In this document: positions 1 through 8,440 of the stretch, piece after piece
Numbering within the stretch: the stretch's first letter is position 1
How the letters are laid out: every line of letters starts with the position of its first letter
Assembly (NCBI GenBank): GCA_023212725.1
Contig: JALBYF010000134.1
Span: forward strand, 1 to 10,396
DNA from: Tranzscheliella williamsii
Taxonomy: Eukaryota > Basidiomycota > Ustilaginomycetes > Ustilaginales > Ustilaginaceae
Reading direction: 5' to 3'
DNA length: 10,396 bases
Notes under the pieces: model-generated
Databases searched by the model: none
What the model saw: only the letters and a program-made list of their open reading frames with translations
What the model was told of the DNA's origin: nothing
Translations under genes and position numbers: made by a program

Positions 1-81
1 GTGAAAGCGCTCGTGCAAGATCGCTATCGGGTAATGTCGTGCGGTGATCAATCATTGTCGTGTTTTTATCAAACCCCAGCT

Positions 82-88
82 TATAAAG
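82..88 (+). promoter_or_regulatory. TATA-like box upstream of the first gene
   Basis: The heptamer TATAAAG lies about 270 bases before the ATG at 360. It is the best TATA-like match in this upstream region. The distance would require a long 5' leader, and such a leader would contain the three upstream ATGs described separately. One short motif in non-coding DNA is weak evidence. Confidence 0.2.
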
Positions 89-212
89 TGGAGAGACGCA
101 TACTGTACATCCCAGTCATGCGTCTGTGAGGTTAGTTGGACTCGGGACAAAGGGAATGCAGCAGTCACACGTTACAATCACAAATGCCTGCAGCCATGCA
201 CTTAGCCACGCA

Positions 213-232
213 GCTTCTGCTTCTGCTTCTGC
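213..232 (+). repeat. Short hexamer repeat (GCTTCT)3
   Basis: Three perfect copies of GCTTCT are followed by GC, giving a pyrimidine-rich block about 130 bases before the first coding region. Pyrimidine-rich tracts are common near fungal transcription starts, so this could be core-promoter sequence or simply a small microsatellite. Confidence 0.6.
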
Positions 233-282
233 AACTCAGCTATCGGCGAAATTGGCGATTCCACCATCTCGTTTGAACGCTC

Positions 283-412
283 ATGTTCGGCCCTAAGGCC
301 AATGGAGCTTTCTTCCTCTGCAAGAGCGCTCGCTAGCCTGACAGGCTCATGGTTCCGATATGGATTCGTTGGGCCTCAAAAAAACCTTGGTGACGCCCTT
401 GTCGCCAACTAG
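283..412 (+). promoter_or_regulatory. Three short upstream reading frames before the first gene
   Basis: Three ATGs precede the main start in other frames. One at 283 runs to TAG at 334-336 (17 codons). One at 302 runs to TAG at 410-412 (36 codons). One at 349 runs to TGA at 391-393 (14 codons). The second and third overlap the main ATG at 360. If transcription starts upstream of 283 they should reduce initiation at 360. If it starts between 350 and 359 they are irrelevant. The frame of 360 has a stop at 339-341, so the main protein cannot extend upstream without an intron. Confidence 0.35.
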
Positions 413-2939
413 TCGCAAAGGGATAACCAAAGCGGCTTTGAAGCAAGCGAGAGCCTTCGAGAAACTACCTGGCATGCACAACCTCACCACAGCACTGCGC
501 TGTTACCAGCAAGCACACCTCTATGCTTCACCATCCTCATCTCGAGCTGTCTCGGCGGACAAGATTCAACTCAGAATCAAACAATGTTCGGGAGCGATCG
601 CACTGGGTATGGATCTCAACAGGTTTATCAGTATGTCCAACAGTCAAGCTTGTTCCGCCGATACGGCCACGGCTTTCCAGAATCCCAGGTCACATACTCC
701 ACAAGCACCTCCTGCGACCGACCAACTCGATGCGACTCCAGTAACGTTGGCTGCTCAGTCAGAGCAAAAGCCTACTTCATCAAAGCGCAAAGCCGACAGT
801 CTCCAACTGCCTGGCCAGCTCGAGGGTATGAGCGAAAGCAAAAGCAAGAAAGGCAAGCGCATCAGAGCGGATTCTCGACCAGCTGACGCTGAATTGAGGC
901 AAGCAGCGTTGGGAGACGAGCAGATCGCGGGACACCACGAATCAAGACAAGCAGATGAGCTGACCAGCGAACAATGTGCGTCAGAGCCAAAAGCCTCTTT
1001 ATGTGACAAAGAAGTCACGCAGATGCCAGGCATCAAACGGTCTAAGGCGTCTGATGGGCGGCTGCGAGTGGACAAGCCACTGCAAATGCTACAACAGCAA
1101 AAGCGCACTGGCGCCAAAAAACCGGGAGGAGCCGGTGAAGTCGAGTCTCTTCGCGCAATCAGAAATAGCTCCGCAACAGGTCCTGGATTGGATCGCGACG
1201 ATCCCATCCTTCTGTCTGATAGTGATGATGGCGACTGCGAACAACAAAGGGCTGCCCTTCCGACTTCCCAGGCACATTTTGACTCAAGTCCAGATCAGCT
1301 CTTGGCGTCGCCATCGATGCTTTTCACAAATAACACCTTGGCAGAATTCGCGTATAAAGGAGCCGACTCATATGTTCTGCCCGGCAAAGTCGATCCTGTA
1401 GAGTTCATTGGGACAGCCAGCAGCTCGTTCCAGGCTCGTATGGCGACAACATGCAAGGCTGTAGCCACCCGCGGTTTGCTGGAGCTATCCGGAGCCCAAC
1501 AAGCTGGCGTTACCAGCACAGTAGAACCAGACGGGCTGCTGCAACCCGCTTCTCGTCGTGGGTTCCTCAAAAAAAGCACTGCAAAACGTGTTCAACACAA
1601 AAAGACGGTCTTGCTGGCGCAAGAGCAAGACATAGGGCCTCTGGACTTGCAAACGATCTCCATCGAGGCATTCCGAAAGCTCGAGCGATGCTCTTTTTGC
1701 GCCCTTAGCTTTGCGAAGTCTTTTTCCGGCGCACGCAAACAGGAACACTTGGCTTTATGCGCTCCTGTGCAGGGGATACATCAGGTATCGTCCGCGATTG
1801 AAGCACTTAATGCGGACGTCGAAGCCTACCTACGGAGACAAGAGGACGCTGAAAGGAAGAGCCGTGATGATAGGACAATATTCCAGCAGGTGCTTCAAGA
1901 CGCCGATCTTATCTTCCGAGAAGGCAGGGCAAGCCAGACCGAAGCCTCTCCCAAGAGAAAGGAAAAAGATAAGGTCCTCATCAAGAAGCAGGTAAAACGG
2001 AGGAAGACTGTCGCCGCTCTGAAGAGTTCAATGGAAACGAGCACCGACATCGAGGCTACCCGCTGCGCTTTCGACATAGCCCCTCCTAAAGAGGCCAGGG
2101 TAGCAGCACGCGCAGCTGCAGATGTGCTGCTAGGATGCGACAAAAGCTACAACAATGTCCAATGCGACTTTGACGAGGTGAGCCAACTGCCCAAGCTTTC
2201 TTCCGACGCCATGTTCGCGTCACTAGACTCGCCTCCAAGGCAGTCGAGTCCTTTCAGAGCTCTGCAGAAGGCTCGGGAGAGGAGCGCCTCGCCCCCGCTT
2301 ACACAGCCGTTTGCGCCTTCGCGGCTTGCTGCCCGTGACGGGAACGACCCGGACTGCGACCGGCCCAAGCTCTTTGCGGCAAGCACCACCGATCGATCGC
2401 TGCTCGACCTTCTTGGCGGCGAGCCATTGGACGCCGTTACTGATGTAGCTGTAGGAAGAGGTCAGATCGATGCGTTTGGATCGGCAGGGCTCCTTCGGGG
2501 TGACAAAGTGACGACGCGGGAGACCGCAACGATGGACCACCTGCAAGAGGCTGTCGCCATCTCCAGCGCCGAATTTACCGCGGCAAATGCGACTGTGAAG
2601 CCTTGCATGCCAGTGCATGCCATCGACGCTAGCAGAGAAGGAAGCCAGCTGGATACCAGCAGTTGCGCTGCATCCTTGCGTTCCGCTTCTTCTCTCAATT
2701 CGGCGCGGAGCGCACCACTTTCGGCGATACACGCAGCGGAGACTGGGCTTTCTCCGAAGTGTAGCAAGCGAGATTGGTTTATGGTGGTGGAGGGCAGCCC
2801 GCTCGGCGACCCCGTGCGCAAAAAGAAGCGCAAGGCGGTACCGCCGCAACTGGGAACCGAACCCGACACGCCAGGGCACGCTATCTTCGAAGAAGAGGTG
2901 CCGAACTCTGACCACGAAGTGGCAACTATCGAGGACTAG
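360..2939 (+). CDS. Disordered nuclear-type protein with a UBZ4/SLX4-like zinc finger
   Basis: An 859-residue frame without introns. The ATG at 360 has G at -3 and +4, and an in-frame stop lies just upstream at 339. Residues 20-81 can form two amphipathic helices (A25-E34, L42-Y55), resembling a MIT or TPR hairpin. Basic clusters that could be nuclear localisation signals lie near 142-146, 160-168, 532-549 and 820-825. Residues 283-290 (ILL followed by an acidic/serine run) look like a SUMO-interacting motif. C444, C447, H463 and C467 form a C-x2-C-x15-H-x3-C finger, like the UBZ4 ubiquitin-binding fingers of SLX4 and other DNA-repair proteins. A charged helix follows at about 478-525. The rest is rich in Ser, Ala and charged residues, with SP sites and an acidic tail. 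SLX4 is a possible identity, but I see no C-terminal SLX1-binding domain and no SAP or BTB domain. The frame is well supported; the function is inference. Confidence 0.8.
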   Translation: MDSLGLKKTLVTPLSPTSRKGITKAALKQARAFEKLPGMHNLTTALRCYQQAHLYASPSSSRAVSADKIQLRIKQCSGAIALGMDLNRFISMSNSQACSADTATAFQNPRSHTPQAPPATDQLDATPVTLAAQSEQKPTSSKRKADSLQLPGQLEGMSESKSKKGKRIRADSRPADAELRQAALGDEQIAGHHESRQADELTSEQCASEPKASLCDKEVTQMPGIKRSKASDGRLRVDKPLQMLQQQKRTGAKKPGGAGEVESLRAIRNSSATGPGLDRDDPILLSDSDDGDCEQQRAALPTSQAHFDSSPDQLLASPSMLFTNNTLAEFAYKGADSYVLPGKVDPVEFIGTASSSFQARMATTCKAVATRGLLELSGAQQAGVTSTVEPDGLLQPASRRGFLKKSTAKRVQHKKTVLLAQEQDIGPLDLQTISIEAFRKLERCSFCALSFAKSFSGARKQEHLALCAPVQGIHQVSSAIEALNADVEAYLRRQEDAERKSRDDRTIFQQVLQDADLIFREGRASQTEASPKRKEKDKVLIKKQVKRRKTVAALKSSMETSTDIEATRCAFDIAPPKEARVAARAAADVLLGCDKSYNNVQCDFDEVSQLPKLSSDAMFASLDSPPRQSSPFRALQKARERSASPPLTQPFAPSRLAARDGNDPDCDRPKLFAASTTDRSLLDLLGGEPLDAVTDVAVGRGQIDAFGSAGLLRGDKVTTRETATMDHLQEAVAISSAEFTAANATVKPCMPVHAIDASREGSQLDTSSCAASLRSASSLNSARSAPLSAIHAAETGLSPKCSKRDWFMVVEGSPLGDPVRKKKRKAVPPQLGTEPDTPGHAIFEEEVPNSDHEVATIED

Positions 2940-3247
2940 CGGCCAGCCCCTGGCCAGCACAGCGAGCCACGCTGCCCAGCTGCTCAGTCGATGCGGAGGA
3001 GGACGAGTGCGCTGTTATGCTGTAATCGCTGTGCATATCGCTCTGTTGCTCTGCCAGGCCGCCAGCAGTAGTTCCCAACTCCCACAAATCCGTTTCTTTG
3101 TCTTGCAAAGCTTCGAGAACAGCTTGAGCCGGACATAGCCACGCAGATGTCACCGTCAGGCAACGATGAAAACTGCATTGCGCCTGGGTGCTAGCGGCCG
3201 TCTGCTTAGCTGATTCTCCATCTGCTTAATCGGGGATTCAGCTTCCT

Positions 3248-3270
3248 CACAATTTGGGATCCAAATTGTG
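3248..3270. repeat. Perfect 10-bp inverted repeat with 3-bp spacer
   Basis: The left arm CACAATTTGG (3248-3257) and right arm CCAAATTGTG (3261-3270) are perfect reverse complements separated by GAT. It lies about 300 bases after the stop of the first gene. It is too short for a stable terminator on its own and lacks a T tract. A binding site for a dimeric regulator is one possibility. Confidence 0.7.
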
Positions 3271-3401
3271 TTTGAAAACATGCCAGCTTTGAATCCCTCT
3301 TCTCGGTTGCAAGGGCCCATTGTCGTGCAGGTCTATGTGGCGTTCCAGTCTGACAGAAAGAGCTGCTCCGATCTGGACTGGTTCAGCAACCTCAGGTGGA
3401 G

Positions 3402-3413
3402 GGTGGATCCACC
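3402..3413. repeat. 12-bp perfect palindrome
   Basis: GGTGGATCCACC is its own reverse complement. It lies in a G-rich stretch (3394-3450) with further partly symmetric GGATC/CCGG words. No function is evident. Confidence 0.5.
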
Positions 3414-3552
3414 GGGTACTGGAGGGATCACCGGAGGCTGGGGTGTGCAGGTGATTCTACCGCTACGAGTGGTCAACGACGACTGCGTCAGTCAAGGTTC
3501 TAGGTCGTGTACTTCCCCTACTGCAGTGCAATTGACTAAATACATTCGACAA

Positions 3553-3567
3553 CCCGTCGGCGACGGG
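3553..3567. repeat. 7-bp GC-rich inverted repeat
   Basis: CCCGTCG and CGACGGG flank a single central G. The site could form a tight cruciform or act as a binding site. It is followed by a purine-rich run (3564-3585). Confidence 0.45.
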
Positions 3568-4046
3568 GATGGGGGAAACAAGGGCATTTAAGCAATCCAG
3601 CATCGGTCACCGCGCCGCCCATCAGCCAGGCGACCGGAGACAGGCGAACTGCCGGCCGGGGTTTTCACCGCGGTCGCAGTTCTGTGCAATGTCCGATTCG
3701 GCAGACCGCGCAGAGGGCCACCACGGCGACGCGACTTGACGGATGTAAGAGGTACAGGAAGGTGTGTCAAGAGTATGGATACAGGTCGCCGGGCAAGTTT
3801 GGACACTGGCAGAAGTGCGCAGAGGCGCTCGGGTTTCTCTATGTCGCACCGGCTACGACAAGGCGGGCGAGTTCCTCATCAAGGACATGGAGCAACGATC
3901 CTGCCACCACGCACGACCGCATCGCCGCCCTTGCTTAGCTGCTATCCGTGGATGATTACCGCCAGGTCGATTCAGCATGTACGGCACAACACCACGCATG
4001 CCATTGTGCACACTGATAAGATGCCTCTGCAGGGTATGCTTCGTAT

Positions 4047-4062
4047 TCACTATAGATAGTGA
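4047..4062. repeat. 7-bp inverted repeat with 2-bp spacer
   Basis: TCACTAT and ATAGTGA are separated by AG. It lies about 550 bases before the start of the NTPase-nuclease gene. Confidence 0.45.
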
Positions 4063-4140
4063 TGATGGCGGTCTTGATGAACGGCGTCATTGGCATCAAA
4101 AAGACAGTCAAAGGGATAAAACGCGCCGGTCGTAGCAGTA

Positions 4141-4415
4141 CTCTTTCTCTCGTGCGAGTGTACAACACTTCGCTGGTGATCAAAGGGAATCGGTAACGGG
4201 AACCGTCGCACATGGTGTGCTTATACACATACGTATCTTTCTTATCTGCCCAAGTGATGTGCTGTTGCCTTGTCTTTCGTGCTAGGAACGGCGGGCCGTC
4301 TTCATGACGGCGTTGGTGTGTGTGAGGAGCGGCGAGGCGGGATGGTGGTGGTCTGATGCACGTGATGGCCGCGTTACCAGCCGTTGTGAGTTTAACTATC
4401 TCGCACGAGAAAGAG
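4141..4415. repeat. Separated 16-bp inverted repeat pair upstream of the NTPase-nuclease gene
   Basis: The copy at 4141-4158 is CTCTTTCTCTCGTGCGAG. The reverse complement of 4400-4415 is CTCTTTCTCGTGCGAG, the same sequence lacking one TC dinucleotide. The two arms are about 240 bases apart and homology does not continue beyond them. The right arm is about 200 bases before the ATG at 4612. A further small hairpin (GCCGTC / GACGGC, 4295-4311) and an E-box CACGTG (4359-4364) lie between the arms. Confidence 0.5.
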
Positions 4416-4479
4416 AAAAACCCACGTTTCCCCTGAGCTTTTTCGTTAGCCGGACCCGCGACAGGTAATCAACACCTTT

Positions 4480-4611
4480 TGGCTATTCCCGCGCCCTTCT
4501 CATCACCCTCACTTTTCGCCATCCTTGACCACTCCCGCTGCCTGCGGTTTGCCTACCGTACGCTCTGCTTCCAGCTATACACATCCAAGAAAGAAAACGC
4601 TATACGACACT
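4480..4611 (+). promoter_or_regulatory. Pyrimidine-rich 5' leader without upstream ATGs
   Basis: The bases before the ATG at 4612 are dominated by C and T between about 4480 and 4575, then become A-rich immediately before the start. No ATG occurs from about 4370 to 4611, unlike the leader of the first gene. This fits a CT-rich core promoter and short leader as seen in many fungal genes. The exact transcription start cannot be read from the sequence. Confidence 0.4.
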
Positions 4612-7600
4612 ATGGATGCCAACACAGCTGTTACGCCGCCGCACAAGAATGCGGAGCTGGCAGCGCCCGTTTCACCGTCGGGGCAGCGGACAGCGGATCT
4701 TGAACACTGGATAAACCGATCGCCAGACAAACTTGACTGCCGTCAGCGAGTGGCGGATCTGAAATCGGAAATGGAAAGCCATGTCCAGTCTCGAACGACA
4801 AGCCCCAACAAGGAACTGACTCTTCAGGCCTTCCTCGTTTTCACGGTGTTAAAGGTTACCCGTCTGCTGAAAACCTTTCGTGAAGAGCCAGACTTTCCAG
4901 AATGGATCAAGCACCTCTACTGCTACGATGTAGAGACGCAGGATTTCGACCTTACAGGCGAGTTGCATGTGCGAGCCGGGGATCTGCTACGCGTAGCCAT
5001 CGCCCGGTACAGAAAGAATCCGGCCGCATCTGGGTTCTACATGATTCAAGATGTCCTATCCAATCTCGCCATGTCAGTCGAAGATTTGGATACGATGGAG
5101 ATGGTCGAGGCAGGCTCCCGCTCGGTACGTAACGCTTTCGAGCGTCGATTCACCGGTCCGGGAGTGGCGCTCCTTCTGAGACATATCTTATCCAACGAAG
5201 CAGCATACAACCCGGGCCGCCACTATGCCCGGGTGTTCAGTATTGTCCAGTCATCTGGTTTCGGTAAAACCAGACTGGTACATGAGCTAGCTAAGCACGT
5301 CCTCGGCCTCTTGATCTGCGTGCGCGAGCGCGATTCCGGCTTAGCTTCCAGTGTATCCGCTCCACCAGCCGACTTGCCCATCCGATCGTTCCTTCGTCCC
5401 TCTCCCATCGATGTCGCTGGTGATGATGATTTTGAAACGGTTCGCAATTTGGCCTGTTTCCTCGCCGCTATCGCCATAACGCTCCGCCGCTTGATCATCA
5501 ATATCGGCATTGTTGCAGGCGGTGCCTCCCCCGAATCACATTCAAGCCTCATCCGTACCATCTTCCATTATACGCACGATGGCCTGCAGTACGGAAGAGC
5601 AAGCAGAGAATACCAAGACAGTACTCGGGCCGCCTTTGTGCAGACGGTCCTTCGTCAAGCAGTATCGCTCGCTCATCACGGCCGTGCATTGTCTGCGGAA
5701 GAATTGAACAACAATAGTATCTGCTCAACACTCGACCGTTTAGGCGGAACGTACAGCGACTATTGGCAAAGGTGCAAGAAAAGTCACGACAGCAAACAGG
5801 AGCGCTCCTCAACAACCGTCACCAACGCTCGCTTTTTTGCAGATCAGCTCAGGCCCTTCTTCACCGGAGGGCCCGAATCCTTGGATGCCGTCTTACCCGT
5901 GCCCGACGCACAAGAGCACAAGGTCACTGAGATACCGGCTCGTGCCTTATTCTTCGTCGCCTTTGACGAATGTAATGCCCTGGGCAAGAATCGCATCGCT
6001 GCATTACGCCGAATCTGGTCCTACATGGGCTCCTGCGGCCAATGGCTTCTCCTTATTGACACCAATTCCAATATCACCAAGCTATCTGGCTCGGAGGCAC
6101 TTGAAGCATCTCAGCGCTTCATCCGCCAAGACTATTCGCTGATAGAGCCTTTTGTCGATTTGCCGATCGACAACGAGTGTCGGGAGATCGACTGGTCTAC
6201 TTCGAAATGGCATAGTAAACTTACCACTTTCCAAGAGTTGGAGGTCTATGCCCTTTGTTTTGGCCGACCGCTATGGTCAGAGGAGATCATGGTGGAAGAC
6301 CACGCCGTTTCGTTTGGCGGCGCCTCTCTCAGGAGGGTCGGTCTCAAACTTTTGTTCTCCTCATATCGATGGCCGAAATATCCCATTCTCAAAGAGCAGC
6401 TGCACAGAATTCTCGCCTTGGTAGGTCAGCGAATCCCGCTCACCATCAACGGATCCCAGGGTCTTAGCGACTCAGTAGCTCTCCGCGATGATCTGATTGC
6501 GTATCATCTACGACGGGTTGGTTACGTAGGCCACAACGGGGGTGTCGTGGAAACTTGGGCGCCTTCGGAACCCGTCTGCAGTGCTGCTGCTGCCTATTTG
6601 TTCCGCCTAAACCCGTTCCAACGATGGTCCGATTGTCTGGAGCAACTACATTACTCGCTCCTGAAGTCACACATCTCGGTCGGCAACAATGGGGAAGAAA
6701 TTGTTCGTATCCTCCTTCACATGGCTGCAGATCTGGGACACGCTCTGAAAGTATTCCCCCAACTTCTGAACGCAGAGAACAAGGCGCAAGAGGAGACAAT
6801 TGAGCGGCGAAAATCCTGGGAAAGGCATTTCCACGAGCGTGCGCCGGTTCTCGAACCTCTGTCCATGTTCGACGTCTTGGATGGCTTGCTCAATCTAGCA
6901 GCCTCGATCGGCCAGCCCACCGTGGACCAGCTGCCTCCGTGTGAGTCCAGTTCCGACCCGGTTCCCGACCATGACTCCGGCCATTCCCCCAGAACAGCGA
7001 AGAAAGGGAAGGTAGCGTCTGGAGAGGCAGAACCCTCAATGATGCAGGATAGGCCGACCACAGAACCGGATGACAAGACGATGGCGTGGTTGCGCAACAG
7101 CTTTGTTAATTTCACCCACTTTGCTAGACTTGACCGTCAATACAATGGCGGTGTGCCTATTCCTCGCGCCGTCCTTGCGGAAGGATGGATACGGCAGTGC
7201 GCTTGGGTAGGCATCTCCAACCAATCGGATTGGGACATTTTGATCCCTGTGCATCACATTGATGCTTCTCAAAAGCCGGCCCTGATGGATACCACTTTTG
7301 ACCCCGACAAGCTGTCCTACGTACTAGTACAGACCAAGAACGTCCGAAACTTGAATATGGTCCGGGCCAGCGGCGAGCCAACCACCACGCTTCAGGCCAG
7401 CGTTACATCCAGCTACAGTAAGGCGGGCGATGACCGCGTCAATCCCGCGAGCGGCCAAGCCAAAGATTTGCCAACAACAGACAAACGGCCTACGGCGGCG
7501 AAAGGCAAAAAACGATTTTGGGACGAATTTCAAGCCGCCGGCGTGCTCGGAGCGGAGAAGAGGCGATCGCATCCCGATCATCTGTGGGTGATATTCAACC

Positions 7601-7878
7601 TGCGCGGCAAACCAGCCCGACTATGGTCGCAGCAGCTGCAGTACGAGCAGGGCACGAGCAACCCAGCATCAAGCCACCGGCGGCATGCTCTCTACCTCTC
7701 CGGCCTCGGCACGGACACAATTCCCTTGCTGGCACACCTAGACTCAAGAAGCCGGCACCGTCTTCTCGGCCTCTTGGGCGCTCTTCCGGTCGACTCCACC
7801 CGCGAGAACTTTCTCCAGAAACACGACCAGCCCAGTCTGGCGATGCTGCAGGGCGCGACACACATCCATTCAGGCTAA
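4612..7878 (+). CDS. P-loop NTPase fused to a PD-(D/E)XK-type nuclease-like domain (CR/Crinkler-like family)
   Basis: A 1088-residue intronless frame starts at the ATG at 4612 (A at -3, G at +4). The frame is open upstream to 4525 but has only a TTG there. Residues 213-220 (QSSGFGKT) are a Walker A loop with K219. Residues 446-453 (four hydrophobic-rich positions ending in F451-D452-E453) are Walker B. W478-T489, with N485, is a sensor-1-like strand. Together they make a STAND/AAA-like NTPase. At the C-terminus, E857, D875 in a D-I-L-I-P-V strand, and Q907-T-K909 match the E...D...(E/Q)-x-K pattern of restriction-endonuclease-fold nucleases. A charged low-complexity linker lies at about 775-820, and basic clusters near 806-809 and 960-967 could be nuclear localisation signals. 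The order NTPase then nuclease is known from CR (Crinkler-RHS-type) effectors and related basidiomycete proteins. The gene ends in a double stop, TAA TAG. The substrate is unknown. Whether it acts as an effector, in conflict between genomes, or as a domesticated transposon product cannot be told from sequence. Confidence 0.85.
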   Translation: MDANTAVTPPHKNAELAAPVSPSGQRTADLEHWINRSPDKLDCRQRVADLKSEMESHVQSRTTSPNKELTLQAFLVFTVLKVTRLLKTFREEPDFPEWIKHLYCYDVETQDFDLTGELHVRAGDLLRVAIARYRKNPAASGFYMIQDVLSNLAMSVEDLDTMEMVEAGSRSVRNAFERRFTGPGVALLLRHILSNEAAYNPGRHYARVFSIVQSSGFGKTRLVHELAKHVLGLLICVRERDSGLASSVSAPPADLPIRSFLRPSPIDVAGDDDFETVRNLACFLAAIAITLRRLIINIGIVAGGASPESHSSLIRTIFHYTHDGLQYGRASREYQDSTRAAFVQTVLRQAVSLAHHGRALSAEELNNNSICSTLDRLGGTYSDYWQRCKKSHDSKQERSSTTVTNARFFADQLRPFFTGGPESLDAVLPVPDAQEHKVTEIPARALFFVAFDECNALGKNRIAALRRIWSYMGSCGQWLLLIDTNSNITKLSGSEALEASQRFIRQDYSLIEPFVDLPIDNECREIDWSTSKWHSKLTTFQELEVYALCFGRPLWSEEIMVEDHAVSFGGASLRRVGLKLLFSSYRWPKYPILKEQLHRILALVGQRIPLTINGSQGLSDSVALRDDLIAYHLRRVGYVGHNGGVVETWAPSEPVCSAAAAYLFRLNPFQRWSDCLEQLHYSLLKSHISVGNNGEEIVRILLHMAADLGHALKVFPQLLNAENKAQEETIERRKSWERHFHERAPVLEPLSMFDVLDGLLNLAASIGQPTVDQLPPCESSSDPVPDHDSGHSPRTAKKGKVASGEAEPSMMQDRPTTEPDDKTMAWLRNSFVNFTHFARLDRQYNGGVPIPRAVLAEGWIRQCAWVGISNQSDWDILIPVHHIDASQKPALMDTTFDPDKLSYVLVQTKNVRNLNMVRASGEPTTTLQASVTSSYSKAGDDRVNPASGQAKDLPTTDKRPTAAKGKKRFWDEFQAAGVLGAEKRRSHPDHLWVIFNLRGKPARLWSQQLQYEQGTSNPASSHRRHALYLSGLGTDTIPLLAHLDSRSRHRLLGLLGALPVDSTRENFLQKHDQPSLAMLQGATHIHSG

Positions 7879-8440
7879 TAGCAACATGTCCCGTCACAGC
7901 CGGTATTGGGCAAGAAACGATCAATATAGCATTAAGATCAGAAACTTTCCTGACAGGTGTGAGAGCAGGTATCTGAGGCGTAAGACCCATCACATCAAAA
8001 CATCCGGACACAAAGGGGCAGGTTGGGACCGAAAAGGGACGGCGAGGCGGAACTTGGCGACCGGCTGGAGGCCACAGGCGAGGAAGGGCCGCTGGACTGA
8101 CCTACGGAGAGGTCGAGCCCGCCACTGACACCTGCGACACGCTTGCTTCCTGCGCGTCAGCATGGCACTCCACCCAGCCATCGAAATGGAAGGCGGGCTG
8201 GTCGTGCCGCATTCGACAGTTGGTACACTGGCTGTTATCAGGAAGTACCATGGTTCACATGGGCCAGGTCGCTGAAGTGGTCCATATCAGCAGCCAACAA
8301 TGGGTGGGCGGCTAGCAGCTAGCAGTCTCACAGCGCGGTAGTCACGTCCGAGAAGAAGGCTAGTCAGAGAGCTGTCGTGTGAACGCGGTTCCGAGTTCGC
8401 TCAGCTGCCACTCGGCCGAGTGACTCAAGCCACCATCGAC
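7879..8440. other. Intergenic region downstream of the NTPase-nuclease gene
   Basis: About 560 bases with no convincing gene. Frames here are short, overlap each other and show no domain. A small direct repeat of GCTAGCA (about 8312-8326) and a 14-bp palindrome at 8409-8422 are the only structured elements I see. The 3' end of the preceding transcript must lie here, but no clear polyadenylation signal stands out. Confidence 0.5.
8409..8422. repeat. 14-bp perfect palindrome
   Basis: CACTCGGCCGAGTG is fully self-complementary with no spacer. It marks the approximate left edge of the C-rich segment. It could be a dimeric regulator site; there is no further support. Confidence 0.5.

Larger units (their letters stand above)
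2940..4611. other. Intergenic spacer with short palindromes and the promoter of the next gene
   Basis: About 1.67 kb with no frame I would call a gene. The longest candidate (3280-3591, 103 codons from its ATG) has no recognisable domain. Antisense and other-frame candidates around 3590-4230 are also short and featureless. The spacer holds several perfect short inverted repeats, listed separately. No tRNA, transposase or RNA gene was recognised. Confidence 0.6.

Noticed and set aside
2223..2960. A 245-codon antisense frame over the 3' half of the first gene, and a 150-codon one at 755-1207
   Set aside because: Both lie wholly or almost wholly inside the sense coding region. Their products are rich in Arg, Ser and Leu without domains, and their openness follows from the GC-rich sense codons.
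2940..3140. Spliced continuation of the first gene into a C-terminal SLX1-binding domain
   Set aside because: No frame downstream of 2939 resembles that domain, and no convincing splice-site pair was seen. The acidic tail and stop look like a natural end.
3268..3591. A frame of about 103 codons in the long spacer
   Set aside because: Its first codon in the longest form is GTG. From the ATG at 3280 it shows no domain, signal peptide or membrane segment, and it overlaps palindromic spacer sequence.
4465..4574. A possible intron in the 5' leader of the NTPase-nuclease gene (CAG/GTAATC to TTCCAG)
   Set aside because: The donor is a weak match and there is no clear branch site. The region reads equally well as a pyrimidine-rich leader. 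It would not change the protein.
4525..4611. Extension of the NTPase-nuclease protein by 29 residues to base 4525
   Set aside because: The codon at 4525 is TTG, not ATG. The ATG at 4612 has a good initiation context and is the first ATG after about 4370.
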